Shown: positions 25,501 to 34,100 of the stretch, one piece after another
How positions within the stretch are numbered: the stretch's first letter is position 1
Layout of the letters: each line of letters begins with the position of its first letter
Assembly (NCBI GenBank): GCA_013399895.1
Contig: VXBA01003064.1
Coordinates: forward strand, 252,527-316,526
DNA: 64,000 bases
Direction: 5' to 3'
From: Serilophus lunatus
Lineage: Eukaryota; Chordata; Aves; Passeriformes; Eurylaimidae
Position numbers and translations under genes: made by a program
Notes under the pieces: generated by a model
What the model saw: the letters and a program-made list of their open reading frames with translations, nothing else
What the model was told of the DNA's origin: nothing
Databases searched by the model: none

Positions 25501-28500
25501 TACAGGGTAAACATTTGTGGGTATAGACTGGCCTCTTATGCCTTTGCTATAGTTATTTCATCTCTGTTTTTCTGAGACATGCACTGAAGTCTGCTGGATG
25601 TCAACTGATCAAAAGCAGTTGTACCGATCTAAAAATATTTAAAAAGCTTTCTTTCAGGGGGTTATTCTGATTTCAGAAAAAGAAGGAAGTGAAACTGACT
25701 TGAGGGAAACATAGAATCTTGATTACAAATGACCTTTGTATTGGACACCATACTGTTCACTATTTTATTTGGTGTGGCTTATTTTGGGCTGGCTTTTTAC
25801 TCTTTTTTAGGAAATCCTGCTATTGGAATTCTGAAGCACAAGCAGAAGTATTATGCTTTCAGTTCCAGAGAAGCTGCGTACATCTTTGCTCAAGATCCAG
25901 ATAAATTCATTCAATTGAATGTAGAAAAAGCAAAAGAATATCCAGAACTAATTCCATTACTTGAGCTCCATCATCAGTTTGAATACCTTATTCCACATGC
26001 ACAGGTACATACTGCCCATGCCTCTTGCTGAACAGCTGTTGGGTCACTGGTTGGTCTGTCCTGTCTAGAACATAAAGAGAACAGATGATACCCATCTTTA
26101 GGAAAAAGTAAAATCATCTGCCTATCATTCAGAGTGTCTGAAGGTCCATCTTTCCCAAGTCTTCAGAGTGTTGAAGAAACATTTGCACTGAGTGTCATTC
26201 TCACCTTATCTCTTCATAGGAGAGTATGTAGATCCAAGTCAGTTCATAGCCTAGGAAGGTCCTGTGTCCAATCTTCCTTTTCCCCATTTTTGCAACAGAA
26301 GATAAGTCAGATACCATATTAACTAGAGTTTTAGCTTAGCAGTCCATCAGTGTGTGCTGGATGAGGGTGAAGTGATATCTGGAGACAGGAGTTATGGAAT
26401 ATATTACAAAATAAAAGAGGACTCATTAATAATGAATATGGCAGTGCTACTATGAGAAATCCAAAGAGTTTATTTGGATTCAAAATCATTATCTGTGATC
26501 CACCCTGAGTTTTAGATCCATAGCAGTGGAAAGAATATTGTCTTGAACTGTCTCTTAGTGTGAAAGATACAGTTTATACCATGGTTCTTGCAGAGATATA
26601 AGCACTTCTCACAATTATGATTTGTGATAATTAGTCAATTCATCAAGACAAAGTGAAGTCTCTGCGTCATAAAATATTAGTGGTGGTGGTGGTGGTTGGA
26701 CACCTTTTTACCACATTCTCTCAGGATGTGGGAATCTGAAATTCAGCTATGGCCTCTGCCTAAAGGGTTTTTTTTGTCAGAAGTTATATCCATCAAATTC
26801 TTAACGGTTTCTTCTTTTTTAGTGGGGTTAGAGGGAACAAAAATATTCTTGAATATAAAAATCATTATGTACTTGTGGTTTGCAGGTCTCTATTTACTTT
26901 CAAAAAGCCATATCCATGTGCTAGTTCTGTTAGATGTCTGTACTCATTAATGCCTTTTTTGGTTTTGATTGGTTGTTCAGTTTGGTTTTTTTCCATCCAG
27001 GCCAGAAATGCAGACAAACATTTGATGAAAACAACTGCAAAATGTGACAGTGGTACTCAAACTGATACTCATATCTTGCCTCCAACTATTGTGAGATCCT
27101 ATGAATGGAATGAATGGGAATTGAGAAGAAAAGCTATAAAATTGGTTTGTATTGTTATTACCAGATTTTTGTTGTTGGATAACAAAGATGAGAATAAATT
27201 ACTCTAAACTTTTGTTCTTTGAAGTATAAATCCAACCTTTTATTCAAAGACATACACTTTGTTATAACTGGCTCAATACTTTTTTTCAGGTAATTTCTCT
27301 CCTTATTTCTAGACATTCTTCTCTTACTTTTTTTATACTTTTCCCCGATTATTGACCAGGACTTCCCCTGCTATATCTATTCATTCCAAATTTTTCAGTT
27401 GCTTTCTTTTTGTAATAAGAGCTTGTTTTTTAGCATTGAATACTAAAACTGTTTCTCTGCACTCAAACCAATTTAATGAGTTGAAGATACTACTATATAA
27501 TTTATTTGTTAAAAAAATAAAACAATGGTTGCAGAAGGGTTTGGGTCACAGAAAAATTTATTGCAAGTTGAAAAATTTATATTAATATTTATCACCATCA
27601 TGTAAGAGAAGGAAAGATACAATAACTGACAGAAAACCTTTGGATGTGTTTGACCCTGCAGAAGCTTTCTTTGAGCTAACTTATCCGTCCTTGAAAGGTA
27701 TCAAAGCATGAGGCCTTTTTTTAGGTTTTTCTTTAGTTATTTTGGTAATGAAATACTTTCTGTTTTATCCTGGTTCTTTATGTTTGCCAGAAGTAATTTT
27801 TTGGGGGGGGGGAAAAATCCCCCTTTCATGTAGGATCAAAAAGGCAAGCAACAGAGCCAGTATGTTTTCTGCTGTACATATAAGCCAGAGGAAATGTTTG
27901 TTATACTAGCATATGATTTTTTAATGGATCAGAAATCACAGTCCATCCACAGAAGGCTGACCACATACATAAACAAAAGCTTTTAAATTAACAGCATGTA
28001 TTTCAAAGGTGCTTTCTAGGGTTTGCCAGCACATGCAGTTGTCGAGGTATAGCACCTGATTTTCACGATTCAGTCAAAATGATCTTGTAAGTACAGGGAA
28101 TCTCACTAGTGGAATCTGGAGAATCTTTTGACTGGCACTGATACAAACACCAAATCTGACCAACTTTTATCACTCTCCAGTTTCCACTGACTCCAGTCTC
28201 TGCTGACTGGACTGTATTCCAGGGACTTTCTCACTTATTTGTAGGGGGTCTGAATCCCACTACTTGAGATTGCATTTTGTATATTTCAGTGACAATATTA
28301 TGTCATATGATTTACAGTGGTTTACATTGTTGGTGACATCAAGGGCTCAGTGCAATACGGAACACTTTGTTGTTTCAAGCGCTGGCTTTGTAATATTAAC
28401 AGTTTGTGAGAAGTGGGTTTGTGATTGTATCTACAGCAATTTCTATGATTAAACAGAGCTTTAACCATTAATTACCTTAACTTTTGCCCCTTGTCAAGGG

Positions 28501-29151
28501 GTTAGTGAGCAATGTTGTGAAAGAAGGCATTTTTTTCCCTTTCATCTGATGCTTTGTGACACCAACCCTTAAACCTCACCACATTCAGTAGAAACCAGAC
28601 AAAGGCTGGAAGAAAAACATGTTATTCTGACAAAACGAAGGCTTCGGCACTTGACAAAATTTGAAGGACAATGACCAATGGAAAATAGGAAATTATTAAA
28701 AGACTCACTTAAAATTGTGTAGGCTACACACATCCTGTTCACACATCCTGGTAGTTCAGGACTTACCAAATCATGGTTGCAAACGTGTACTGACAGTAGG
28801 ATAAAGTGGGCCACGTACAGGGTTTGTGAAGCCCACAGACATAAAACAGATCTTAGTACATACTAGTGCTAAAATGTTCAAACAAAATTTTGCTTCATCT
28901 GATTCTTCTCCTGTCTTCAGGCCAATCTGCGTCGCAAATTAACTCACGCCATGCAGACTGACCTCAGCCATATGAAAAGAGAGAACTTCACCCAAGTGTA
29001 CTTGCCCAAAGACGTCAGCACCCAGACTAAGCGCGACAACTCCAGCAACGTACCCAAACCACAGATTTTCTTGAGAGGTCTCCGAGGAGAATCCTCCCCT
29101 GCTGCTCACATGGTCAAAGTAGACTTAACAAGAGCAGTGGATGAAACCTGA
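13449..29151 (+). CDS. CFAP206: Cilia- and flagella-associated protein 206 (12 coding exons, 621 aa)
   Basis: Coding exons: 13449-13556, 14729-14812, 15110-15200, 16296-16484, 16730-16888, 17680-17888, 19479-19598, 22762-22960, 23665-23802, 25811-26004, 27001-27144, 28921-29151. They join in frame to 1866 nt including the stop. All introns are GT-AG. The family protein in mammals is about the same length (622 aa in human). Recognisable blocks in order include MQVYFDMNYANR (about residue 83), SYVLLSCGLGSP, VTGIRLYNKECRKGG, WLFPESTDNFDQLLIQY, GNPAIGILKHKQKYYAF and ILPPTIVRSYEWNEWELRR (about 521-539). No signal peptide or membrane segment is evident. The family (FAP206) docks radial spoke 2 and inner dynein c to axonemal microtubules in motile cilia. 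The start codon has a good context (gccaccATGt) just after the CpG island. No frame breaks were seen, so the gene looks intact. Confidence 0.97.
14729..14812 (+). CDS. CFAP206: CFAP206 coding exon 2 (residues 37-64)
   Basis: Acceptor ctctag, donor gtaatt, 28 whole codons. It encodes VKAVVLDPRNHF and then a block ending DMQDLIQ. Confidence 0.95.
15110..15200 (+). CDS. CFAP206: CFAP206 coding exon 3 (residues 65-94 plus 1 nt)
   Basis: Acceptor after a T-run (ttttttag), donor gtaatt. It contains TRLLDTTNPSLSTIKMQVYF, one of the most conserved stretches of the protein. Confidence 0.96.
15955..16019. repeat. TATG/TG simple repeat in CFAP206 intron 3
   Basis: An imperfect run of atatgtatgtatatat followed by gtgtgtgtgtatg. 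It may be polymorphic. No other feature is seen here. Confidence 0.6.
16296..16484 (+). CDS. CFAP206: CFAP206 coding exon 4 (residues 95-157)
   Basis: Acceptor ttcctag, donor gtcaga. It encodes the SYVLLSCGLGSP segment and ends in EVT followed by a split alanine codon. Confidence 0.95.
16730..16888 (+). CDS. CFAP206: CFAP206 coding exon 5 (residues 158-210)
   Basis: Acceptor cttacag, donor gtaagt. It encodes AALQSVF, a lysine-rich KKKEKEQQLKNF helix and VTGIRLYNKECRKGG. Confidence 0.96.
17680..17888 (+). CDS. CFAP206: CFAP206 coding exon 6 (residues 211-280)
   Basis: Acceptor gaatag, donor gtgaga. It begins with the split leucine of LPAILNEAIP and ends FNVRQYEAFLCILL on a codon boundary. 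Confidence 0.95.
18024..18970 (-). repeat. CR1 LINE, about 950 bp, reverse orientation, in CFAP206 intron 6
   Basis: On the minus strand, the 5' side encodes the end of the reverse-transcriptase domain, including LGPALFNIF and the catalytic-site variant FADDTKLEG, then the C-terminal ORF2 region in broken frames. The 3' terminus is at the low-coordinate end (aagaatcatagaaccatag on the plus strand). The copy is 5' truncated and inactive. It is antisense to the host gene. Confidence 0.93.
19479..19598 (+). CDS. CFAP206: CFAP206 coding exon 7 (residues 281-320)
   Basis: Acceptor ccttccag, donor gtaagt, 40 whole codons. The exon has a heptad-like helical pattern (AQEVERLTIQLEAAMMML). It is separated from exon 6 by an intron carrying a CR1 copy. 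Confidence 0.94.
20845..21530 (+). repeat. CR1 LINE reverse-transcriptase fragment, internally deleted, in CFAP206 intron 7
   Basis: A long open frame encodes RT motifs in order: GTDGIHPRVMKELADE, PDDWKLANVMPIYKKG, NYRPVSLTSVAGKVLEK, SQHGFTRGRSCLTNLI and VVYLDFSKAFDTVSHN. At 21416 (an ambiguous base) the sequence jumps to a much later part of the same protein (MKFNKSKCRVLHFG), so the catalytic FADD region is missing. At about 21530 it fuses to retroviral sequence. The usual CR1 3' end is absent. Confidence 0.85.
21530..21951 (+). pseudogene. Endogenous retrovirus envelope transmembrane-subunit remnant (alpharetrovirus-like)
   Basis: The frame carries an LQNR block and a CX6CC motif (cysteines at about 21589 and 21610-21615), which mark the transmembrane subunit of gamma/alpha-type envelopes. 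The residues around them resemble the avian sarcoma-leukosis group. An in-frame TAG at 21742-21744 separates the ectodomain part from a following hydrophobic anchor (ILVVICVVLIILPCLL) and a short tail ending at 21951. The 5' part of env, and gag and pol, are absent. The remnant lies in an intron of CFAP206, in the same orientation. It cannot make a complete envelope. Confidence 0.8.
21963..22288 (+). mobile_element. Probable 3' LTR of the envelope remnant
   Basis: It directly follows the env tail. It contains a TATA box (gagtataaaaagcc at about 22195) and an aataag element shortly after, the spacing expected of U3-R. Proposed ends are TGTGCAC and GCAACGCA. No second LTR is present, so the ends cannot be confirmed by comparison and no target duplication was found. 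Confidence 0.45.
22762..22960 (+). CDS. CFAP206: CFAP206 coding exon 8 (residues 321-386 plus 1 nt)
   Basis: Acceptor tattctag, donor gtatgg. It encodes PLFVELSKLWSSFQDE and then LLEGMTVKSDEERIRETM. The preceding intron holds the CR1/retroviral composite. Confidence 0.95.
23665..23802 (+). CDS. CFAP206: CFAP206 coding exon 9 (residues 387-432)
   Basis: Acceptor ttcttag, donor gtatgc. It encodes RVNVSDFENQEWLFPESTDN and the following LLIQYHCFCAHA block. The last codon (glycine) is split. Confidence 0.96.
24363..24422. repeat. Perfect 2 x 30-bp tandem duplication in CFAP206 intron 9
   Basis: The unit starting ttttctgtctccctaccctg is present twice back to back, at 24363-24392 and 24393-24422, without mismatch. 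This points to a recent duplication or an assembly stutter. Confidence 0.9.
24545..25480 (-). repeat. Ancient CR1-like LINE fossil, reverse orientation, in CFAP206 intron 9
   Basis: The plus strand follows, in order and over about 900 bp, the reverse complement of an old amniote CR1 type that is well preserved in turtles and crocodiles. Block one is ctctctagtcctgtatctga. Next are a 'gtagttagtggtta' block, a 'ttttgaatccatctagagtt' block, an 'actgccactgagtag' block, then 'gatgattctaggtctttcc', 'gcaatgacagctaagg' and 'atttgacctttattgacac'. It is far more diverged than the other CR1 copies here, so it predates them. Confidence 0.65.
25811..26004 (+). CDS. CFAP206: CFAP206 coding exon 10 (residues 433-497)
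   Basis: Acceptor ttttttag, donor gtacat. It starts with the split glycine of GNPAIGILKHKQKYYAF and ends EYLIPHAQ. Confidence 0.96.
26679..26698. repeat. (TGG)n microsatellite in CFAP206 intron 10
   Basis: About five to six consecutive TGG units in plain intronic sequence. Confidence 0.8.
27001..27144 (+). CDS. CFAP206: CFAP206 coding exon 11 (residues 498-545)
   Basis: Acceptor ccatccag. The donor gtttgt is weaker than the others. It contains ILPPTIVRSYEWNEWELRR, the most strongly conserved C-terminal motif of the family. Confidence 0.96.
28921..29151 (+). CDS. CFAP206: CFAP206 coding exon 12 (residues 546-621 and stop)
   Basis: Acceptor tcttcag. It encodes HAMQTDLSHMKRENFTQVYL and a tail ending RAVDET, followed by TGA at 29149-29151. 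The start of this exon is more GC-rich than the flanking intron. Confidence 0.96.
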   Translation, partial: ANLRRKLTHAMQTDLSHMKRENFTQVYLPKDVSTQTKRDNSSNVPKPQIFLRGLRGESSPAAHMVKVDLTRAVDET

Positions 29152-29461
29152 GTGGAAATGAGACACCTGAAGACAGATATGGAATGTGTATATAAAAATC
29201 CCTGAACATATCTTGTTTAAGATAGTAAAGATTTTGCTGTGCCTGTTGATTGCAGGAACAGTTGGTTTGTTTCATTTATCTTATCTGTTGGCCTTGAGAG
29301 ATAGAAATGATAAGCCTGAAGCACACAGATTTCAAACAGATATTTTGAAGCAAGGTGTTCCCAAGGACTTAAACTAACATTTACCTGTGTAGTGTGTGTT
29401 CTGGGATTTTTCTTGAAGTTTTAATACAACTTTTGCTTGTTGAAACACTGTCGTTAACTGA

Positions 29462-29467
29462 AATAAA
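29462..29467 (+). promoter_or_regulatory. CFAP206: Polyadenylation signal of CFAP206
   Basis: AATAAA about 310 nt after the CFAP206 stop codon. A second AATAAA lies at 29544-29549. Either could define the 3' end of the transcript. Confidence 0.65.
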
Positions 29468-29551
29468 ATTTACCCCAAGAAAGTCACCCAAAAGTCACAG
29501 CTCCAGTCTTAGAGCAGAATTGTCATGAAGGTAAAACCAGCAAAATAAAAC

Positions 29552-30597
29552 CAGTCTGAATCCTTGGTCCTGCCCTTCTGTGCTGGTGTTAACCCAACCA
29601 AATGAGTGTTACTCAAGGCAGGGAGGTTGAGAAAGGGAATCTATCTTGGATGGCTCTGGCAGCCCTTTAGGTCTCCAGTAATTTCTGTGTTTGTTAGCTA
29701 AAACAGAGTGCTGGTGAGCACACTGCAAACCATAGGGACTTCACGGCACCTTTTCGAAAGCCCTGTTTTGTTTGTGTTTTGAAAACTAAAGCACAATAGA
29801 AAAAGGTTTTAGCTTTCATTCTTTCATTTTCACGTGTCATTGTGGCAGGAAAATATGTGCCAGGTCTGATCCATGCAATGGTAGCCAGTATTTGTGGAAA
29901 CCCCGATCATCTGAGCTTTAGGATGAAACAGATCCTCAAATGGGGATACTTTAAAACAGAGATTCTTTTCACGACAACAGAGAACACCACAGGCTGTTGT
30001 CTGCAAAATGTCCAGGTGCAGGATTGTGCTTGCACAGGTTTCTGAATCTCTTTCATTGTGTGCAGGGTGGTGCAGTGGTTTCCTGGGTCGTTTGTTACAC
30101 AAGCTCATGACAATGGAGCTCAAGGATTCGAGCTGCTGAGGGATTTTTGTGCAGGATAGCATTCTTTTTTTGGTTAACTGTTTCCAAGGTATCTGGCTTC
30201 ACTTTAAAAGTTATACAACTGAGACAAATCCACAAAGCATTATTTCAAAAAAAAAAAAAAAAATAAAAGCAGGGGAGCACTAAGAAAGAACTTTTTCCTA
30301 AATGGTTTTTCAGTAGGTGGTTTTGTCTTTCGGGAAAATAAACTATTCAGTAGCAGCCAGATGTGCTGCTCCTCCATGTTTTTAAATTATGAGCTGACGC
30401 CAATAGTTACATTCATTATTAAAAATATAGATGTGATTGCCTGCTTTTTTTGTGTTTTTTTTTTTTTTTTTTTAATATNNNNNTTTTTTTTTTTTTTTTA
30501 ATATACCCTGATGCTGCTTTATTAAACATTTTCTGTTGCTGTGATGGATCTCTATTTTTATCATCTACTTCAGTTTTATTATTTCAGTTCTACAGGT
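29552..30597. other. Intergenic spacer between CFAP206 and SLC35A1
   Basis: No gene recognised. It contains an A-run at about 30246-30264 and a long T-run at about 30454-30499, which is broken by a 5-base assembly gap (30479-30483). The duplicated 'ttttaatat' around the gap suggests that the homopolymer was not resolved. Confidence 0.6.
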
Positions 30598-30752
30598 GTG
30601 CCCAGGGATGTCGTGGCGTGTCCCTCTGGAGCCATTCCATCCCCCCCGGATGAGTTCCCGTGTCACCCGCTCCCGGTGACCCTGCCTTGGCAGGGAGGTT
30701 GGGCTGGATCATCTCCAGAGCCTCCTTCCAACCCGAACGATTCCGTGATTTC
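30598..30752 (+). repeat. CR1 3'-end fragment upstream of SLC35A1
   Basis: 'gaccctgccttggcagggag', then 'ggttgggctggatcatctcc', then 'cttccaacccgaacgattcc'. This is the standard CR1 3' terminus, 5' truncated. Confidence 0.9.
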
Positions 30753-31164
30753 AAAAACTCGTACATAAATTTTATTAAATAGGAAACTAACGAGTGAAAA
30801 TTCATTTTATGCGACTTTGTTGGTTTCCATTGGGGAAGGCGCTGCGGCGTTGGAAAATACTGGGGAATTACAGCTGTAGCCCCCATCTCGGTTTTGTCGC
30901 GGCAGAACCGTGTCGGTACCCAAGAGCTTGCTGCTGGTAGTGAGGAGTACGTGTGTGATTCCCGAGTGTTCCCTGCGGCCCCGGCATTCCCGGACCGGGA
31001 TGCTCTCCAGGATATCGGGGCGGGACGCAGCTCCCACTCGATGGTGCGGCGCGGGCGGCGGGGCGCTCTGGGCGGCCGCTCTGCACTCTATGGTGCGATG
31101 GGAGGAGCGGCGGGGCACGGCGGGCGGCTCCGGCCCGGCGGTCCTGGCGCCTTCGGCGAGCACC

Positions 31165-31180
31165 ATGTCGCCTCCGAAAG
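31165..31180 (+). CDS. SLC35A1: SLC35A1 coding exon 1 (residues 1-5 plus 1 nt)
   Basis: A tiny coding exon (MSPPK plus the first base of Glu6) with donor gtgagg. The split codon is completed by the first bases of exon 2, giving the family-typical ENVSLLFKLY. Confidence 0.88.
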
Positions 31181-34100
31181 GTGAGGGCGGCGGCGCGGGG
31201 CACTCGGCGGGGTCCGCAGCTGCCGGAGGGCGGCCGGGCCGGAGGACGGGCACCATTCCCACCCCCGCTCCGAGAGGAAGCGCGACCCGCGGGCCGCCGG
31301 CTCCCCTGGCCTCCCCCGCGTCAGAGGGAGTGGAACTGTCCTCCTCGCTGGGTCGCGCGGTGCCGGGCGCCACCACCGCGAAAACGGGGGGGGCGAGGAG
31401 GGGGGAAGGGTCTGCGCGGGGTCGCGGCGGGGAGGGGCTGTGCCCGCCCGCATTCCCGCCCTCCCGCTCTTCTCCCGCCGCCCGGGAGCGTCTCCCCGCG
31501 CTGTGGGGCCGCTGCCTCCCGCCGGGTGGGCGGCCGGTGCTCCCGGTCCGGGGCTCGCTGGGTCTGCGGGGCGCCGCCGCCTTTCGGATCCGGGGCAGCC
31601 GCTTCTCCCCCGCCGCCGGCTCCGGCTCGGGGAGCGACCGAACGTGGCGCGGCATCTCCGGGGCTTATCCCGGGGTGGCCTCGGCACGGGGACACCCCCT
31701 GCACCCGCCCGGGAAGCGCCGCCGGGTCAGGGCGGCTGCTGGGCTGCGTGTGGGTCCGGCGCTGGGAGGAATTTCTTCACGGAAAGGGAGAGCAGAGCGG
31801 AGTGGGCTGCCCAGGGCGGTGGTGGAACCACAGACCCGCAGGGGTTTAAGGAAAGGCTGGACGGGCACTCGGTGCTGTGCTGTAGTTGTCGAGGTGGTGT
31901 TTGGTGAGGGGTTGGATTCGATGATCTCAGAGGTCTTTTCCAGCCGAATTGATTCTGTGATTCTGCGTGCAGCGAGGCCAGAGGCCCGGGGGTCCCCCAG
32001 CCGGCACCCTCGGGCAAGCCCAGAGGGCTGAAACCCATCGGGACGGCCACGCCTGCCCCTCTTCCAGCACCCCCGGGGGAGCCCCGCGCAGGGCTCCGCA
32101 GCTCTCGGGCCCGGCGGGGTGCGGAGCAGGAGCGCTCCGCGGCCCGGCTGCCCTGGCAGGCGGCGGGTTGTGCTCCCTGTGCCAGGCTTGGCCTCGGGCT
32201 GCGTCCCAGGAGCCGCTGGATGAGCTGTGGAGATGTGTGGGAGGCCCGCACTTACATCCTGAGGCTGTTGGCCTGTCTGAGCCCTTCTGCTGGAAATGGT
32301 TTCATCTGAGTGTGAAAGAAACAGGGAAAGAAACAAGAGCCTCTTTCAGATCTTCTTTTCTTTAGGGTGCTATAAGCTTGGATTGATCAGGATATGGGTG
32401 CCCCAGCTGTGCTTTCCTTCTGCTCCCTGTGCTGATACAGACACGTGAGCCAGGCTGGAGAAATGTCCAAGCAGAAAACTAACCACAAATATCTTTTTAC
32501 ATAATGCTAGAACTGCCTATTCTAGATACTGGATTCATTATGTCCTGCTGCATTTGTCTTACTCGAGTTTACAAATCATTGCCAAATTGGGGCATTTTTT
32601 TATTTTTTTAAATGGTAGTTAATATAGGCAAGGATTAAGTTTAGTTTCTGTTTGGTACTGCATAGACTTAAAATCTTCATGTGTCAAAACACAGCATTAA
32701 TATAATTTCTGTAAGCACTGAAACATCATTAGAAAATACATTTTTGTAAAACTAGACTGGGTTAATTATATTTCCTTATTGTTATGTCCCTGGATTCCCA
32801 CTGCCCCTGCACACAATCCAAATTTAATTTTAAAAAGGGATTACAGCTTCTAAGCATTGTTAGTCCAAAAACTAATTGGTTCTACCTTTTAAAAGTGGTT
32901 ACTGGCAGTGGGTAAGATTTCTATCTATAAGGAAGTAGCTCATTTAAATGATTGCAGCAGCAGGAGGTATTAACTGTACCTTGCAGAAATGTTATGCAAT
33001 TGAAGACATCACTGGCTTGAAAGAAACATGAACCAAAACAACTGGTTTCACTCTATTCAGCAACTTACTCCCTTATTAAAGGAGCAAAGTTGTCACAAAT
33101 CTGTTTATCTTGTAGATCATTCCCTGTTCAGCAGAGGAGCATAAACTGAGGCCAACTAAAGCCTGTTTCTTTAGGATATTTAGAAGACGAAAGATAGGGG
33201 CCTGAAAGCTGCTGCTGGATGGCCAACATCCACTGGACAGATTTCAAACAAAGAACAGTCAAAGAACAATCCACCACTGTGAAAAATTGCTTTGTAGAAG
33301 CCACAGGTTTGCTGATGTCCCGTGGTCCATTTGAAGTTGTGCATTGTTGTCTTTCCTGGTTCAGATGCAGCATTGGCCATTCCCTGACACGGGATTGAAC
33401 TGGCATAGCCTGGCCACATCCACCCCATGGAAGTGTCAGGCCTTACACGAGTCTGGTTGTATGAAGAACTGCCTTGTCCCAGTAGACCTGGGACAGGCCA
33501 ACTCCCAAATTGTGCAGGATGGTAGTTGGTCCAGGGCAAAACTGTTGCATGAATTGCTGCTGTTGTGGGAGTATGGCTGTGGGGAAGACACAGAGGACAC
33601 TGCAGATGGTACATAGCCCTTCTGTGGGTTAATTTACTACAATAACCGTAAACTAAGTGTTTTCTACAGTGAATTTTTCAAGCAAGTCCTCAGTGTGAAG
33701 TCCCATCTCCATTCTGACCAAAACTCTTCTTTTGCTAACTGAAGTGGAAAATAAGGCTGAAGGAATCACTGCCTTATTTACTAAGATTTGCTGGTCTGAT
33801 TCTCTTCTTTGCTTATACTGAGCTTTTCCTCTCTCTTTGCTAGTCTACTAGTTGTGTCAGACTTCAATATATTGCTTTTTCAGAGCGAGGTCCTACTGTC
33901 AGCTAAAGAGCAGGAAAGCCCAGAAAGATTTTTTTGATTACTATTAGCTAAATATTAGTGTATGATTAGTTTTTCGAGAATGAAAGATGATTACGAAGGC
34001 AAGAGAACATCTTATTTTCAAACACCTGGAGTTCCTATACAAGCTTCTTTGAGAAGGCTTTAAAATTTAACTAAAACTTTTCTATGGGAACTGTTTCACA

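Larger units (their letters stand above)
30890..32250 (+). promoter_or_regulatory. SLC35A1: Large CpG island with the SLC35A1 promoter and first exon
   Basis: Sharp rise in GC and CpG density from about 30890 to about 32250, covering the first coding exon and the beginning of intron 1. Long open frames on both strands here (up to 373 codons) are composition artefacts. A 14-base motif, cactcNatggtgcg, occurs at 31035-31048 and 31084-31097, upstream of the start codon. Confidence 0.8.

Noticed and set aside
30868..32336. Many long overlapping frames (up to 373 codons) on both strands
   Set aside because: They are in the CpG island, where stop codons are rare. Only the 16-nt first coding exon of SLC35A1 is supported.
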